Origin: an uncultured Acidimicrobiaceae bacterium
GTDB taxonomy: Bacteria > Actinomycetota > Acidimicrobiia > Spongiisociales > UBA5794
Assembly: GCA_947258985.1 (NCBI GenBank)
Contig: CAMYKI010000009.1
Coordinates: 1-57,835 of the forward strand
Length of the DNA stretch: 57,835 nucleotides
Reading direction: 5' to 3'
Positions 8,062-17,100 of the stretch are shown in pieces. A program made the position numbers and the translations under genes. Each line of letters begins with the position of its first letter. Position 1 is the stretch's first letter. Under the pieces are notes generated by a model. The model did not search any database and was not told the DNA's origin. It worked only from the letters and a program-made list of their open reading frames with translations.

Positions 8062-8408
8062 TGACGGATCTCACGCTCTTGCCACTGGTGGTCGCAGTCC
8101 CGCTCTTTCTGCTCATCGGCTACACACTTCTCGACATCGTGCGTCGGGCCGACCTCAGCGGAATCCGCAAGTTGCTGTGGGCGGTTCTGGTTGTAGTGGT
8201 CCCGGTAGTTGGGACGTTCATCTACCTGGTAGCGCGACCGTTCCGCGACCCGGCACACCTGACGTCGCGCGGCAACGAGCGAACGCACAAGATCGTGGAG
8301 CTCATCGAAAGCCACGCGGCGGGTTCGATCAGCGACGACGAGTTCGCTACGGCCAAGAACCGGGTGTTCGATGAGGCCGATGCCGCCCATCGCGCTCGAT
8401 ACAGCTAG
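8061..8408 (+). CDS. Small membrane protein with PLDc_N-like domain and SHOCT-like tail, copy 1
   Basis: 115 residues. The N-terminus has two membrane spans (LLPLVVAVPLFLLIGYTLLD and KLLWAVLVVVVPVVGTFIYL) joined by VRRADLSGIR. This is the layout of the PLDc_N (phospholipase D-nuclease N-terminal) domain, without any nuclease. The tail, IVELIESHAAGSISDDEFATAK, resembles SHOCT oligomerisation helices. ATG 8061 is chosen over GTG 8058, since both overlap the acyltransferase stop. It may tether or regulate the acyltransferase, which is inferred only from the coupling being repeated at 10303-11915. Confidence 0.75.
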   Translation: MTDLTLLPLVVAVPLFLLIGYTLLDIVRRADLSGIRKLLWAVLVVVVPVVGTFIYLVARPFRDPAHLTSRGNERTHKIVELIESHAAGSISDDEFATAKNRVFDEADAAHRARYS

Positions 8409-8491
8409 ACACCGGTAAGCAGTTGCTCGATCGTGGGGCCGGTTGTGCCCGCGCCTGAGACTACGCTTGCGTTAAGTGAGAGAGGAGCATC

Positions 8492-10273
8492 ATGTCCGCC
8501 GAATTCACGTCAAAGTTCCAGACTCTGATCGAGATCCTCGAGTACAGCTCAGAGAAGTTCAAGGACCGTCCGTTGTTTGGCGTGAAGCGGAACGAATCCT
8601 GGGGCTGGATGAGCTACGGAGCATTCCGCGAGGAGGTCGACAGGGTTAGGACCGGACTGGCAGCACTCGGCGTTTCGAAAGGCGACGCTGTAGCCATCAT
8701 CTCCGACAACCGCCCCGAGTGGGCGATCACGGCATACGGCACATACGGACTGGCCGCCAAGCTGGTGCCCATGTACGAGGCCCAAAACGACGAAGAGTGG
8801 CAGTACATCCTCGGCGACTCCGGAGCCAAAGTCGCCTTCGTGGCCACCGAAGACATCCTCGAACGAGTCCAGGCATTTGCCGATCAGTTGCCCGATCTCG
8901 AGACAATCATCGCCTTCGATTCGGACGACGAGGGGCTCACCTTCGCCGGCCTCGGAGCAGATTCTCCAACGATGCCTCTCGCCGATGTTGGCCCCGATGA
9001 CGTCGCCGGCTTCGTGTACACATCAGGGACGACCGGAAAGCCAAAGGGAGTTCTGCTCACGCAGGCCAACCTCGCGTACAACGCGAGTGCCATCACCGAC
9101 GTGTTCCCTCTGGAGCCGGACGATCGCACTCTGTCGTTCCTCCCCTGGGCACATGCCTTCGGTCAAACTGTGGAGCTCCACACGATCTACTCGCTAGGCA
9201 TGTCCACGGCATTTGCGGAATCCACTTCGAAGATCGTGGCCAATCTGGGAGAGGTCAATCCGACCATGCTGGTGAGCGTGCCGCGGATCTTCTCCCGGAT
9301 CTACGACGGCCTCCAAAAACACATGGAGGCTGAAGGCGGGCTCACGAAGACGATGTTCGACGCCGCGGTCTCCAACGCCTACAAGAAACAGAAGATGGAT
9401 GCTGAGGGCAAGAGCAGCTGGTGGGTCGACGCCCAGAACAAACTGTTCGACAAGGTCGTCTTGTCCAAGGTCCGGGCACGGTTCGGCGGCAACCTCAAGT
9501 ACGCCATCAGCGGCGGCGCCGCTATTCCGATGGAGGTTGCCCGGTTTATCGACGCTCTCGGGATAGACGTCTACGAGGGATACGGCCTATCGGAGACATC
9601 TCCGATAGCGACCGCCAACTGGCCCGGCAGCCGCATCATCGGCTCTGTGGGCAAGCCGATACCGGGCGTCTCGATAGAGATCGACGCGGCCACTTCGGCA
9701 GACGAGCGTGACGGCGAGATCATCATCTACGGGCACAACGTGATGCAGGGATACCACAACCTGCCGGACAAGACCGCGGAGGTCATGACGTCCGACGGTG
9801 GATTCCGTACCGGCGACCTCGGGCGTCTCGACGAGAAGGGCTTCTTGTACGTCACAGGACGGGTTAAGGAGCAGTACAAGCTGGCCAACGGCAAATATGT
9901 CGTACCGACGCTCGTTGAGGACCATCTGTCGTTGTCCTCCTATATCGCCAGCAGCATGGTCTACGGCGATGGCCGGCCCTACAACGTGGCGCTCATCGTC
10001 CCGGATTTCGAAGCCATCGCGGACTGGGCAAAAGCCGGCGAGATCGAGCTCGACCAAGACGACCTGGTGCACGATCCGAGAGTTCTGGAGTTGATCGGTT
10101 CCGAAGTGTCCAAGCACACGGCGTCGCTGCCCAAGTACGAGAGCATCCGGGAGTTTGCCCTTCTCAAAGAGGACTTCTCCACCGATAACGGCATGCTCAC
10201 CCCGACGCTGAAGCTGAAGCGCAATAGGGTCTGGGAGAACTTCGGCGACGACGTCGAGGGTCTCTACTCGTAA
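8492..10273 (+). CDS. Long-chain acyl-CoA synthetase (AMP-forming)
   Basis: 593-residue ANL-superfamily ligase activating fatty acids through an acyl-adenylate. The P-loop-like A3 motif is YTSGTTGKPKGVLLTQ, the adenine-binding motif is GYGLSETSPI, and A7/A8 read FRTGDLGRLDEKGFLYVTGR, then KEQYKLANGKYV. It is FadD15/FACS-like, with a long insertion between A3 and A5. RBS GAGAGGAG precedes ATG 8492. A 12-bp stem-loop terminator follows at 10287. The position between two acyltransferase cassettes suggests it supplies acyl-CoA for membrane-lipid synthesis. Confidence 0.92.
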   Translation: MSAEFTSKFQTLIEILEYSSEKFKDRPLFGVKRNESWGWMSYGAFREEVDRVRTGLAALGVSKGDAVAIISDNRPEWAITAYGTYGLAAKLVPMYEAQNDEEWQYILGDSGAKVAFVATEDILERVQAFADQLPDLETIIAFDSDDEGLTFAGLGADSPTMPLADVGPDDVAGFVYTSGTTGKPKGVLLTQANLAYNASAITDVFPLEPDDRTLSFLPWAHAFGQTVELHTIYSLGMSTAFAESTSKIVANLGEVNPTMLVSVPRIFSRIYDGLQKHMEAEGGLTKTMFDAAVSNAYKKQKMDAEGKSSWWVDAQNKLFDKVVLSKVRARFGGNLKYAISGGAAIPMEVARFIDALGIDVYEGYGLSETSPIATANWPGSRIIGSVGKPIPGVSIEIDAATSADERDGEIIIYGHNVMQGYHNLPDKTAEVMTSDGGFRTGDLGRLDEKGFLYVTGRVKEQYKLANGKYVVPTLVEDHLSLSSYIASSMVYGDGRPYNVALIVPDFEAIADWAKAGEIELDQDDLVHDPRVLELIGSEVSKHTASLPKYESIREFALLKEDFSTDNGMLTPTLKLKRNRVWENFGDDVEGLYS

Positions 10274-10286
10274 GCGAGGTCCTATC

Positions 10287-10322
10287 AAGACGACGCCGTC
10301 CGCTATCGGGCGGCGTCGTCTT
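10287..10322. terminator. Bidirectional stem-loop terminator
   Basis: A 12-bp perfect stem (AAGACGACGCCG at 10287-10298, its complement at 10311-10322) encloses a 12-base loop and is followed by TTTGCTCTT. It lies 13 bp after the acyl-CoA ligase stop, and its right arm covers the last codons of the convergent small membrane protein gene. It can therefore serve both transcripts. Confidence 0.8.
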
Positions 10323-10584
10323 TGCTCTTGAGTAACTCGTCGACACGACTCGGTTGGCGCCTCCTCCGGCCGAAACCACGGATGTCCTCCGGCCGCAACG
10401 GCCTGAAGATCAGATAGATACCGCCACCAACCAACGGAACAAAGGCGACGAAGGCGATCCAGGCTGCCTTGTGCCCGCCCGACAGATCATGGCGTCCAGC
10501 AACATCCACGACTGAGTAGAGCGACAGCGCGATGATGGGAACCACAACGAGGACAACGGTCACCCATACGACCACAGGACTCAT
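10303..10584 (-). CDS. Small membrane protein with PLDc_N-like domain, copy 2
   Basis: 93 residues from ATG 10584, which overlaps the upstream acyltransferase stop as ATGA. Two membrane spans (VVVWVTVVLVVVPIIALSLY and AAWIAFVAFVPLVGGGIYLI) flank VVDVAGRHDLSGGHK, and FRPLRPED follows. This is the same arrangement as the 8061-8408 product (VRRADLSGIRK, ARPFRDP), so the two are paralogs. This copy has a short basic tail instead of the SHOCT-like helix. Its last codons lie inside the terminator stem. Confidence 0.75.
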   Translation of the reverse strand: MSPVVVWVTVVLVVVPIIALSLYSVVDVAGRHDLSGGHKAAWIAFVAFVPLVGGGIYLIFRPLRPEDIRGFGRRRRQPSRVDELLKSKDDAAR

Positions 10585-11915
10585 GATTGCAGCGCTCCCT
10601 CCACGGCAACCACCAGGCTGCGGCGCGGTCCCGGCAATACTGCCACCGCTTCCCCAACCTTGCCGGCACGCCGCAACCCCAACCACATCTCCAGCAGATC
10701 GGCTATTCGGTCGAGGACTCCGACTGCGACCGCACCGTAGAGCGGACAAGCCACGAACACCACAAGACCCATCCTCCAATCCCACTGCGCCCAGGCCAGC
10801 GCCGCCCACACGAGCCACGTGATCAGAAACAGCGCGATGGCGGAGAACAGCCGCACCGTCGCCGGAGTCATTTCGCGATGCCGGTAGTTGGCCGCACCAA
10901 AGAGAGCGATCCCCGGAAGCAGGTTCAGCAACACACCGGCCAACACCAACGGAGCAAGCATGACCAGGATCAGAGTCAGCAATGCAAGCCGGCTCCCCAA
11001 TCCGGGCGGGGTCTGCGTCATCATGAAGTCGCCGTCGGACAAACCGACTTTGCCCAGCGCGGTCGAGTACTCGTCTCCCGCCGCCACGACACGAACACGT
11101 GCCTGAGCAGGACTGTGAGCCAGACCCGCTGCTACCTGTTCCCGGTCCGCGTATGAGACACGAAACCGCCCCGGCTCGCGTAGCGCTACCTCGCTGGCGA
11201 ACGCCAAGAGACTCTCCTCCTCATCGTCGGCAAAGTCCGGTGCGCTGTGGCGGAGGCGGGTCTCTATCTCGGCGGTAAGTCGGCGAACCGCATCGTGGTT
11301 CTCTGCATCGGCCTTTGGGGCAATCTCGAGGTCATCCAACTCGGCGTCCAGGTCGAAGACATCCCCGATCCGGACGTAGGCCCTGGTACGGATGCCCGAC
11401 TTCCGCTCGTAGTGAATACCGACGGGGACGATGTTTATGCCCCGCACCCCCTCCCCTCGTGCCCCAAGCGCCAGACGAGCCGCTCCTGTCTTGATCGGAG
11501 CCAACGCCGGCGCGTCATTTGCGCCACCTTCTGGAAACAGCACAATGGTGGCACCGTCGTCCAGGGCATCGAAAGCGGCCTTGAACATCTCCGCATTCTT
11601 GGCTGTAGAGCCGTCCTCAGCTCGATAGATCGGGATAGCGCCAATACGATCGAGAAACCAACCGAGACCCGGCGTCTTCCACAGCGTTGACTTGGCAAGA
11701 AACCGCGGGCTCGACTCCAGTAGCCCGAGAAGCAATGCCGGGTCCGAGAAGCCCGTCGGGTGGTTGGCGGTGAGGATTGCCGGGCCGTGGCTCCAACCCG
11801 GTTCGGAGTTATCGACCTCAACCGATCGGTAGATCCCCCGCGCCAGCAGACGGGCGGCACGCGCTATGACCCTGGTGAAGGGTCGTGCTCTTGGGTTTCT
11901 TGGTGCGACTGTCAC
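10581..11915 (-). CDS. Membrane glycerolipid acyltransferase (PlsC/LPLAT superfamily), copy 2
   Basis: 444 residues, GTG start at 11915. Block I is NHPTGFSDP (residues 51-59), block III is FPEGGANDAPAL, and a hydrophobic C-terminal region with several spans follows (LTLILVMLAPLVLAGVLLN...). It aligns along its length with the product of 6730-8061: the leader ARGIYRSVEVD against VRGIYRRVDIY, GINIVPVGIHYERKSGIR against GIRITPAGIHYENKASLR, and RHSAPDFAD against RRVAPDFAD. Followed by its own PLDc_N-like partner gene. The two cassettes point at each other around the acyl-CoA ligase. Confidence 0.85.
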   Translation of the reverse strand: MTVAPRNPRARPFTRVIARAARLLARGIYRSVEVDNSEPGWSHGPAILTANHPTGFSDPALLLGLLESSPRFLAKSTLWKTPGLGWFLDRIGAIPIYRAEDGSTAKNAEMFKAAFDALDDGATIVLFPEGGANDAPALAPIKTGAARLALGARGEGVRGINIVPVGIHYERKSGIRTRAYVRIGDVFDLDAELDDLEIAPKADAENHDAVRRLTAEIETRLRHSAPDFADDEEESLLAFASEVALREPGRFRVSYADREQVAAGLAHSPAQARVRVVAAGDEYSTALGKVGLSDGDFMMTQTPPGLGSRLALLTLILVMLAPLVLAGVLLNLLPGIALFGAANYRHREMTPATVRLFSAIALFLITWLVWAALAWAQWDWRMGLVVFVACPLYGAVAVGVLDRIADLLEMWLGLRRAGKVGEAVAVLPGPRRSLVVAVEGALQS

Positions 11916-11984
11916 CTTTGCGCGACTTTCGGCTCAGTCAGATAGACGGAGCATATCCTGCAGTGCCCTGCCCTCGCAGGCCTA

Positions 11985-12677
11985 TCAATCATCCGCTACC
12001 GGGAACGCCGCGTAGCCGTAGACCATGAAGGCGGCAGCGGTCAGCACGTGCCACAGCGCATGGCCCTGGAACAGACTGTCGGGGTCACAGATCGGGCCGC
12101 CCGTGCGACCCAGCACATTGATGATCCCGGCCGCCGCGAGGAGCACCCCCACTGAGACGAGAATCCGGGCTACTCGTGCCGAGAAGCGGCGGCGGCCGGA
12201 CCGATAGATCATCACTTCAGTAGCCACAGCCGCTGCCCCGACAAGACCGGTAAGCAGATTGCCGGCATCCGGCGCAAAGGCCATAACCGCCCCGATGATC
12301 CCAATCACAACAATCGCCATACCGACAACGGCTCGCCGCGGCCGGCCAAGGAGTACACCGAGATTGCGGGCGGCGATGACGGCGAGTACCGCAGCAATTG
12401 TGAGATCGTGGAGCAACCTTGCCCCCGGCGGAACCGGACCATGAAAAGCGATGCTGCCGATGCCGACGCTTGCCAGGGCGAGACCGTAGAAGATCTCGAT
12501 TCCCATCTCGTCGCTTTGCCGGCGGACGGCGCGCCACACGAGCCAGAGCCCAAAGAGGGTGTACGCGCCACTCGATATCGCATTGACGGGTTGGTTCAGA
12601 AGCCCATCGCCTATGTCCTCGCAGTCGCTCTCACCAAGCTCTGCGAACAGCAGCACGAGTCCGCCAGAAGTGTTCAT
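11985..12677 (-). CDS. Ceramidase-like (CREST superfamily) integral membrane protein
   Basis: 230 residues with about seven membrane spans. An N-terminal motif, ESDCEDIGDGLLNQPVNAISS, is followed by a span, then FHG...LLHD and a late QGHALWHVLTAAAF. Conserved Ser/Asp/His residues in membrane spans are the metal-site pattern of alkaline ceramidase and PAQR-like CREST hydrolases. The substrate is unknown; bacterial members need not act on ceramide. ATG 12677 is preferred because it begins just before the first hydrophobic span. A GTG 42 bp upstream is possible. It sits beside other lipid-related genes. Confidence 0.6.
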   Translation of the reverse strand: MNTSGGLVLLFAELGESDCEDIGDGLLNQPVNAISSGAYTLFGLWLVWRAVRRQSDEMGIEIFYGLALASVGIGSIAFHGPVPPGARLLHDLTIAAVLAVIAARNLGVLLGRPRRAVVGMAIVVIGIIGAVMAFAPDAGNLLTGLVGAAAVATEVMIYRSGRRRFSARVARILVSVGVLLAAAGIINVLGRTGGPICDPDSLFQGHALWHVLTAAAFMVYGYAAFPVADD

Positions 12678-12781
12678 GGCGGCGCATTGTGGCACGATCC
12701 TGTCGCCACCCGGACCCACCGGCTGGACAGAAGCCCTATTCTCAACTCGCAGCCGGCCCGCGAATCCAAGGAGACCTTGAC

Positions 12782-14809
12782 ATGCAGGTGAACATGAGCA
12801 CCGAAGTCCTGCGCGACGGCACCCGACGATTCGTCCAGTGGATCAACCCTCTTACCGGATCAGCGTCATCCTCGCTCGAGACCATGGCCTACCTCGATTC
12901 CTTCGGCACATCTCTCATGCCGCGCACCTCGGTCCTCCAGGGAGCTTCCGCCGGGCTCGGCGTTATCGCGGCTCGCGGCGTGTCCCGCGTGCTGGAGTCA
13001 GGACATGGACGACTGGTTCCGACGGGTGCCGGGATCGGCCTGAGACTTGCCGCTCGCGCCGCCGAGGCAGCTGCAGGAAGAGCAATCGCATCGACTCCAG
13101 AGCAGCCCGACGAGACCCTGTGGCAATCTGGAGCGCGTACCTCGGGGGCGCTGCTCGAAGCAGCCGCGCTCAGCGGAGCTATCTACGACGGTGGCCGGTG
13201 GCTCCGGAAGCGCTACTCGACGAGCGGCGTGGGTGCCCCGCTGGCGGCAAGCGCCCTCGGGCTTGCAGGCGGTTTCTATTGGGCCGGCCAACGACTTGCC
13301 CGCAGACGCAAGGAAATCGATTCATGGCCCATCCCCCAAAGCAACACGATCCCCGCATCACTCGGCACCGGCATCGTAGTGAGCAACCTCGGCCGGTTCA
13401 TCGGTTTCAGCTACAAGTCGACCCGTGACTCGATCATCGCCTGGGCCGGGCCCGGCCACCGCAAGAACATCCTGGCGCGGAGCGCCAACGCCGCGCTGTG
13501 GGCCGCCGGAGCAAGCACCCTCTACAACGCGGGAGTCGGCTACATCGGCCGCGCCAACGAGAAGATCGACCCGGGCTATGCCACCCCGCCCGAATCACCC
13601 CTGGTAAGCGGAAGCGACGACAGCATCATGCCGTTCGAATTGCTCGGACAGCAGGGACGTCGCTACGTGTCGGACGTCATGACTCCGGAGATCATCGAAG
13701 AAGCACTCGGCGAGCCCGCCAAGGCTCATCCCATCCGGGTCTATGTCGGCTACAACGCCGAACCGATCTACGGGACAGGACGCGCCGAACTCGCTCTCCA
13801 AGAACTGGAACGTACCGGCGCCTTCGACCGGGAGTATCTGTTGTTGACTTCTCCGACGGGTACCGGCTGGGTAGACCATACGATGATCGAAGCGGCGGAG
13901 CTCTTCGCCAGAGGCGATATCGCCACCTGCTGTATTCAGTACGGTCGATTCCCTTCGTTCTTGTCGGTCCAAAAGGTGTCGCTCGGTCGGCGTCAGTTCC
14001 GGTTGCTGCTCTACGGCATTGCGGCCAGGCTGACAGAACGCCCACCGGAGAGGCGCCCCAAGGTTCTTGTGTTTGGGGAAAGCCTCGGCGCCTGGGCGTC
14101 CTCCGACGTGATCATGTATCAGGGCATCGCCGGATTCGATCACTACGGGATCGACCGGGCGCTGTGGTTCGGCCTCCCCGGCTTGGCCAAGTGGTCGCGC
14201 AACGGCATGGCTCAGGGCTCGAGCGATCTGGTGCCGGAGGGAACCGTCGGCGTATTCGATACCCCGGACGAGTTGGAAGAGCTCACCGACGAGCAGCGGC
14301 ATCGTCTCCGCGCCGTGATCTTGTCTCATGCCAACGACCCCATCGCAGCCCTGGTGCCCGATATTGCCCTCCTGGAACCCGAATGGCTCAAGGCCGATCC
14401 TCGCGGCCGTGGGGTGCCAAAGAGCATGCAATGGATCCCGATCACCACCTTGGTACAAACCATGATCGATGCCGCCAACGCCATGGTGACCGTTCCCGGG
14501 GAATTCCTCTCGTTTGGTCACGACTATCGGGCGGACACTGCCCGCATGGTCCATGCCGCCTATCACCTACCGCCGGTGACCGACGTGCAGATGAGCCGGG
14601 TGGAACAGGCCCTCCGCGATTTGGAGATGGAACGATCCGCACGCATCAAGGCAACGACCACCGACACGGCGCCGCCTTCGCCCGCACAGCGGGGAGGCCC
14701 CGGCCAACTGGCAGGGGTGCCGCTCGTCCAGCCGAGAGCGCGCGGAGCCCAGTGGAGCGGGAGTGCATTGTTCGGCCGGCTCCAGCGCCAGGAGGGCACT
14801 GTCCAGTAG
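12782..14809 (+). CDS. Alpha/beta-hydrolase (Abhydrolase_9 / DUF2319 type) with N-terminal membrane domain
   Basis: 675 residues, start ATG 12782 after AAGGAG. The first 300 residues hold several weakly hydrophobic segments and look membrane-associated. The C-terminal half is the hydrolase: nucleophile elbow VFGESLGAW with Ser434, preceded by VLVFG and followed by DRALWFGLPGLAKW, SHANDPIAAL and GHDYRAD, which offer candidate catalytic Asp and His residues. The proline-rich C-terminal tail of about 50 residues is probably disordered. The family is common in actinomycetes as a putative esterase or lipase without a fixed substrate. It is divergent from the ceramidase-like gene with about 100 bp between them. 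Confidence 0.8.
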   Translation: MQVNMSTEVLRDGTRRFVQWINPLTGSASSSLETMAYLDSFGTSLMPRTSVLQGASAGLGVIAARGVSRVLESGHGRLVPTGAGIGLRLAARAAEAAAGRAIASTPEQPDETLWQSGARTSGALLEAAALSGAIYDGGRWLRKRYSTSGVGAPLAASALGLAGGFYWAGQRLARRRKEIDSWPIPQSNTIPASLGTGIVVSNLGRFIGFSYKSTRDSIIAWAGPGHRKNILARSANAALWAAGASTLYNAGVGYIGRANEKIDPGYATPPESPLVSGSDDSIMPFELLGQQGRRYVSDVMTPEIIEEALGEPAKAHPIRVYVGYNAEPIYGTGRAELALQELERTGAFDREYLLLTSPTGTGWVDHTMIEAAELFARGDIATCCIQYGRFPSFLSVQKVSLGRRQFRLLLYGIAARLTERPPERRPKVLVFGESLGAWASSDVIMYQGIAGFDHYGIDRALWFGLPGLAKWSRNGMAQGSSDLVPEGTVGVFDTPDELEELTDEQRHRLRAVILSHANDPIAALVPDIALLEPEWLKADPRGRGVPKSMQWIPITTLVQTMIDAANAMVTVPGEFLSFGHDYRADTARMVHAAYHLPPVTDVQMSRVEQALRDLEMERSARIKATTTDTAPPSPAQRGGPGQLAGVPLVQPRARGAQWSGSALFGRLQRQEGTVQ

Positions 14810-14928
14810 CGAAACGATCCCGGTTTTCGCATTCGGGGACCTCATCGACGCCCGTCCATCCGGTGGGGTCGCAGTTCAACGCAAACACGTCGTAGAATCC
14901 GCCAACTGATTAATTCTAAGGAGAGAAC

Positions 14929-15198
14929 ATGTGGCTGATCCTGGCGCTGATCTTGATCGGCATGGTTGCCGGAGGAATCGCTGAACGCGTCGTCTACCCG
15001 GAGTGGAAGATCGACTGGACTGAAGCATTCGTCGTCGGCCTGGCGGGATCGTTCCTCGGCGGCCTGCTGGGAAGCCTCATCGCCGGAGAGGGTTTTTCGC
15101 TTCACCCCACTCCGCTCATCGGCTCCATCATCGGAGCCATCATCTTGCTGGCGATCATCAAGTTCGTGCGGGGCCGCATCAGGGCGGCCGGCAAGTAG
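14929..15198 (+). CDS. GlsB/YeaQ/YmgE-family small membrane protein
   Basis: 89 residues with three membrane spans: WLILALILIGMVAGGIAERV, then AFVVGLAGSFLGGLLGSLI and LIGSIIGAIILLAIIKF. The glycine-rich pattern matches the transglycosylase-associated protein family (GlsB/YeaQ/YmgE), linked in other bacteria to stress responses but without known activity. RBS AAGGAGAG precedes ATG 14929. Monocistronic, facing the SDR gene. Confidence 0.82.
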   Translation: MWLILALILIGMVAGGIAERVVYPEWKIDWTEAFVVGLAGSFLGGLLGSLIAGEGFSLHPTPLIGSIIGAIILLAIIKFVRGRIRAAGK

Positions 15199-15241
15199 GC
15201 GGACCGACCCCGCCCTCTCCCTTTGATGGCCGGATGGCCGC

Positions 15242-16006
15242 TTATTGAGCGGTCCAACCACCATCGACGAGAAGCACATGGCCTGACACCATCGCCCCGG
15301 CAGGAGACGCCAGGTAGATGACGGCCCCGGCGACGTCGCCGGTTGTTCCAACTCGCCCGATCGGGAGCCTTTCGAGCACTCCAGCGAGGTAGTCCTCCTG
15401 GTCGAGACGCTCCGCAGTGCCCGGCGTATAGATGAAGGTGGGCGCCACCGCGTTCACGGTCACCCCACGATGCGACCATTCCAGCGCCAGCACCTTGGTG
15501 AGCATGTTCACCCCACCTTTCGATGCCGAGTACACGGCGTGGTCGCGAATGCCCACGACTCCGGCTTGAGAGCTCATGTTGATGATCCGGCCCCTGCCCT
15601 GCTCCAACATCACCCTCCCTGCCGCCCTACAGCAGAAGAACAGGCCGCGCAGATTGACCGACATCATCTCATCCCAATCGTCCTCGGTGATGTCCTCCGC
15701 CGGGTGATTAGCCCCGAGCCCGGCGTTGTTGACCCAGATGTCGATGGAGCCGAAGTGTCGTTTCACATGATCGGCGGCTTCGGAAATCTGAGATGTATCG
15801 CAAACGTCGAGAGCGACGGCCACGGCTTCGCCACCCTCGGCCTCGATCTCAGCTACGAGCGTGTCGAGGTCGTCCGTGCTTCGTGCGGCAACGGCGACCC
15901 GGGCCCCTGCAGCGGCGAGGGCCTTTGCCAGATCGCGACCGATACCTTTGCTGGCTCCGGTCACAACGGCCACATCTCCATCGAGCCGGTAGTCGGGGTA
16001 TTCCAT
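15242..16006 (-). CDS. Short-chain dehydrogenase/reductase
   Basis: 254 residues, classical SDR length. The cofactor motif is TGASKGIGRD, with NNAG and the catalytic YSASK present. ARSTDDL after the second beta-strand suggests NADP(H) preference. The ending GHVLLVDGGWTAQ is typical of FabG/gluconate-5-dehydrogenase-like SDRs. It lies 21 bp downstream of a Gfo/Idh/MocA oxidoreductase on the same strand, so the pair probably works on one polyol or sugar substrate. The substrate cannot be read from sequence. Confidence 0.85.
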   Translation of the reverse strand: MEYPDYRLDGDVAVVTGASKGIGRDLAKALAAAGARVAVAARSTDDLDTLVAEIEAEGGEAVAVALDVCDTSQISEAADHVKRHFGSIDIWVNNAGLGANHPAEDITEDDWDEMMSVNLRGLFFCCRAAGRVMLEQGRGRIINMSSQAGVVGIRDHAVYSASKGGVNMLTKVLALEWSHRGVTVNAVAPTFIYTPGTAERLDQEDYLAGVLERLPIGRVGTTGDVAGAVIYLASPAGAMVSGHVLLVDGGWTAQ

Positions 16007-16027
16007 TGCAGGCCAGCCTCTCGGTTT

Positions 16028-17038
16028 CTAGACGGGGGTACTGGGTGGGTTATCCGCTTCAGCAGCGACCCGGCGGACTTCGATCCCTACGGCGACAGCA
16101 TGGGAACTCGCCCGCGCCCCGGGGTAGTCGAGCAGCTCGCCGGAGACTATGCGGGCAAACGCCTCGGCCTGGGCGAGGACGCCTGCCGCAAAGGCGTCGT
16201 CCGTCTCCGAGCCGACTACGACCTCGTTCCTCATCGCCGTCGCCAGCCGGGTCCTCCCGGTGGGCAGCAGATCGACAAACAAGGCACCCTCGGACCCGAG
16301 CACCTCGGTGCGTACGTCATCCCCGTAACGACAGTTGCGGCTGAGATCCACCGTCGCCACGGCACCACCCTGGAGATCGAGAACGGCAATGAGATTGTCG
16401 ACGTCGCCGACTTCGGCAAGGGTTTCGTCGACGAGTGGCAGGTTGCGTGCCGATACACTCGTCACAGGCAATCCGGTGAACCATTCGGCGAGATCGAATT
16501 CATGGACGCCGCAATCAACGGCAAGGCCACCGCTGCTGACGGGGTCGCAGAAGCTCGCCGGCGGGGGGTCCGCATCCCATTGCGACAGCCTCACCATGAG
16601 CGGTCGACCGATTGCCCCCGCATCGATCAGTTCCTTCGCTCTTGCCCAGGGCGGTGCAAACCGTCGCCAGAAGCCAACTTGAAGCACCAGATCCAGGTTC
16701 GCAGCGCGCGTTCCGAGAGCATCGCTCTCAGCGGGGTCTAGCGCCAGCGGCTTCTCACACAGGATGTGGACGCCTGCAGCGAAGGCCGCCCGGACCACAT
16801 CGGGGTGGGTTGTCGTCGGCGTGGAAATCAACCATGCGTCGATGTCCTCGGCGTCGGCCAGATCATCGAGGTTGCTGAAGGTTGCCGCCCCCAACTCCGC
16901 CGCCAGTGCTGCGGCTGCAGTCGCATTGGTGTCGGCGATCGCGACGACGTCGATGAGAGGAGACGGGGCCAGGGTCCGGGCGTGAAACGCTCCCATCCGG
17001 CCGACCCCCACGAGGGCGAGACGCAGCTTGTCGGTCAC
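16028..17038 (-). CDS. Gfo/Idh/MocA-family oxidoreductase
   Basis: 336 residues from GTG 17038 (VTDKLRLALVGVGRMG). The N-terminal Rossmann fold has GVGRMG and AIADTNATAAAALA. The family's EKP motif appears in LCEKPLALDP. The C-terminal alpha/beta domain starts at LQVGFWRRF and contains GGLAVDCGVHEFDLAEWF, with the His and Asp expected at the active site of inositol dehydrogenase-like enzymes. It is NAD(P)-dependent and probably oxidises a cyclitol or sugar. A longer start at 17170 would add 44 residues not typical of the family. Followed by an SDR. Confidence 0.85.
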   Translation of the reverse strand: MTDKLRLALVGVGRMGAFHARTLAPSPLIDVVAIADTNATAAAALAAELGAATFSNLDDLADAEDIDAWLISTPTTTHPDVVRAAFAAGVHILCEKPLALDPAESDALGTRAANLDLVLQVGFWRRFAPPWARAKELIDAGAIGRPLMVRLSQWDADPPPASFCDPVSSGGLAVDCGVHEFDLAEWFTGLPVTSVSARNLPLVDETLAEVGDVDNLIAVLDLQGGAVATVDLSRNCRYGDDVRTEVLGSEGALFVDLLPTGRTRLATAMRNEVVVGSETDDAFAAGVLAQAEAFARIVSGELLDYPGARASSHAVAVGIEVRRVAAEADNPPSTPV

Positions 17039-17100
17039 AACAGAATCATACCCAGCGCAATCTCCGTGCCTTGCGTATGCTCGGGTTGAGGAGTGGACCA

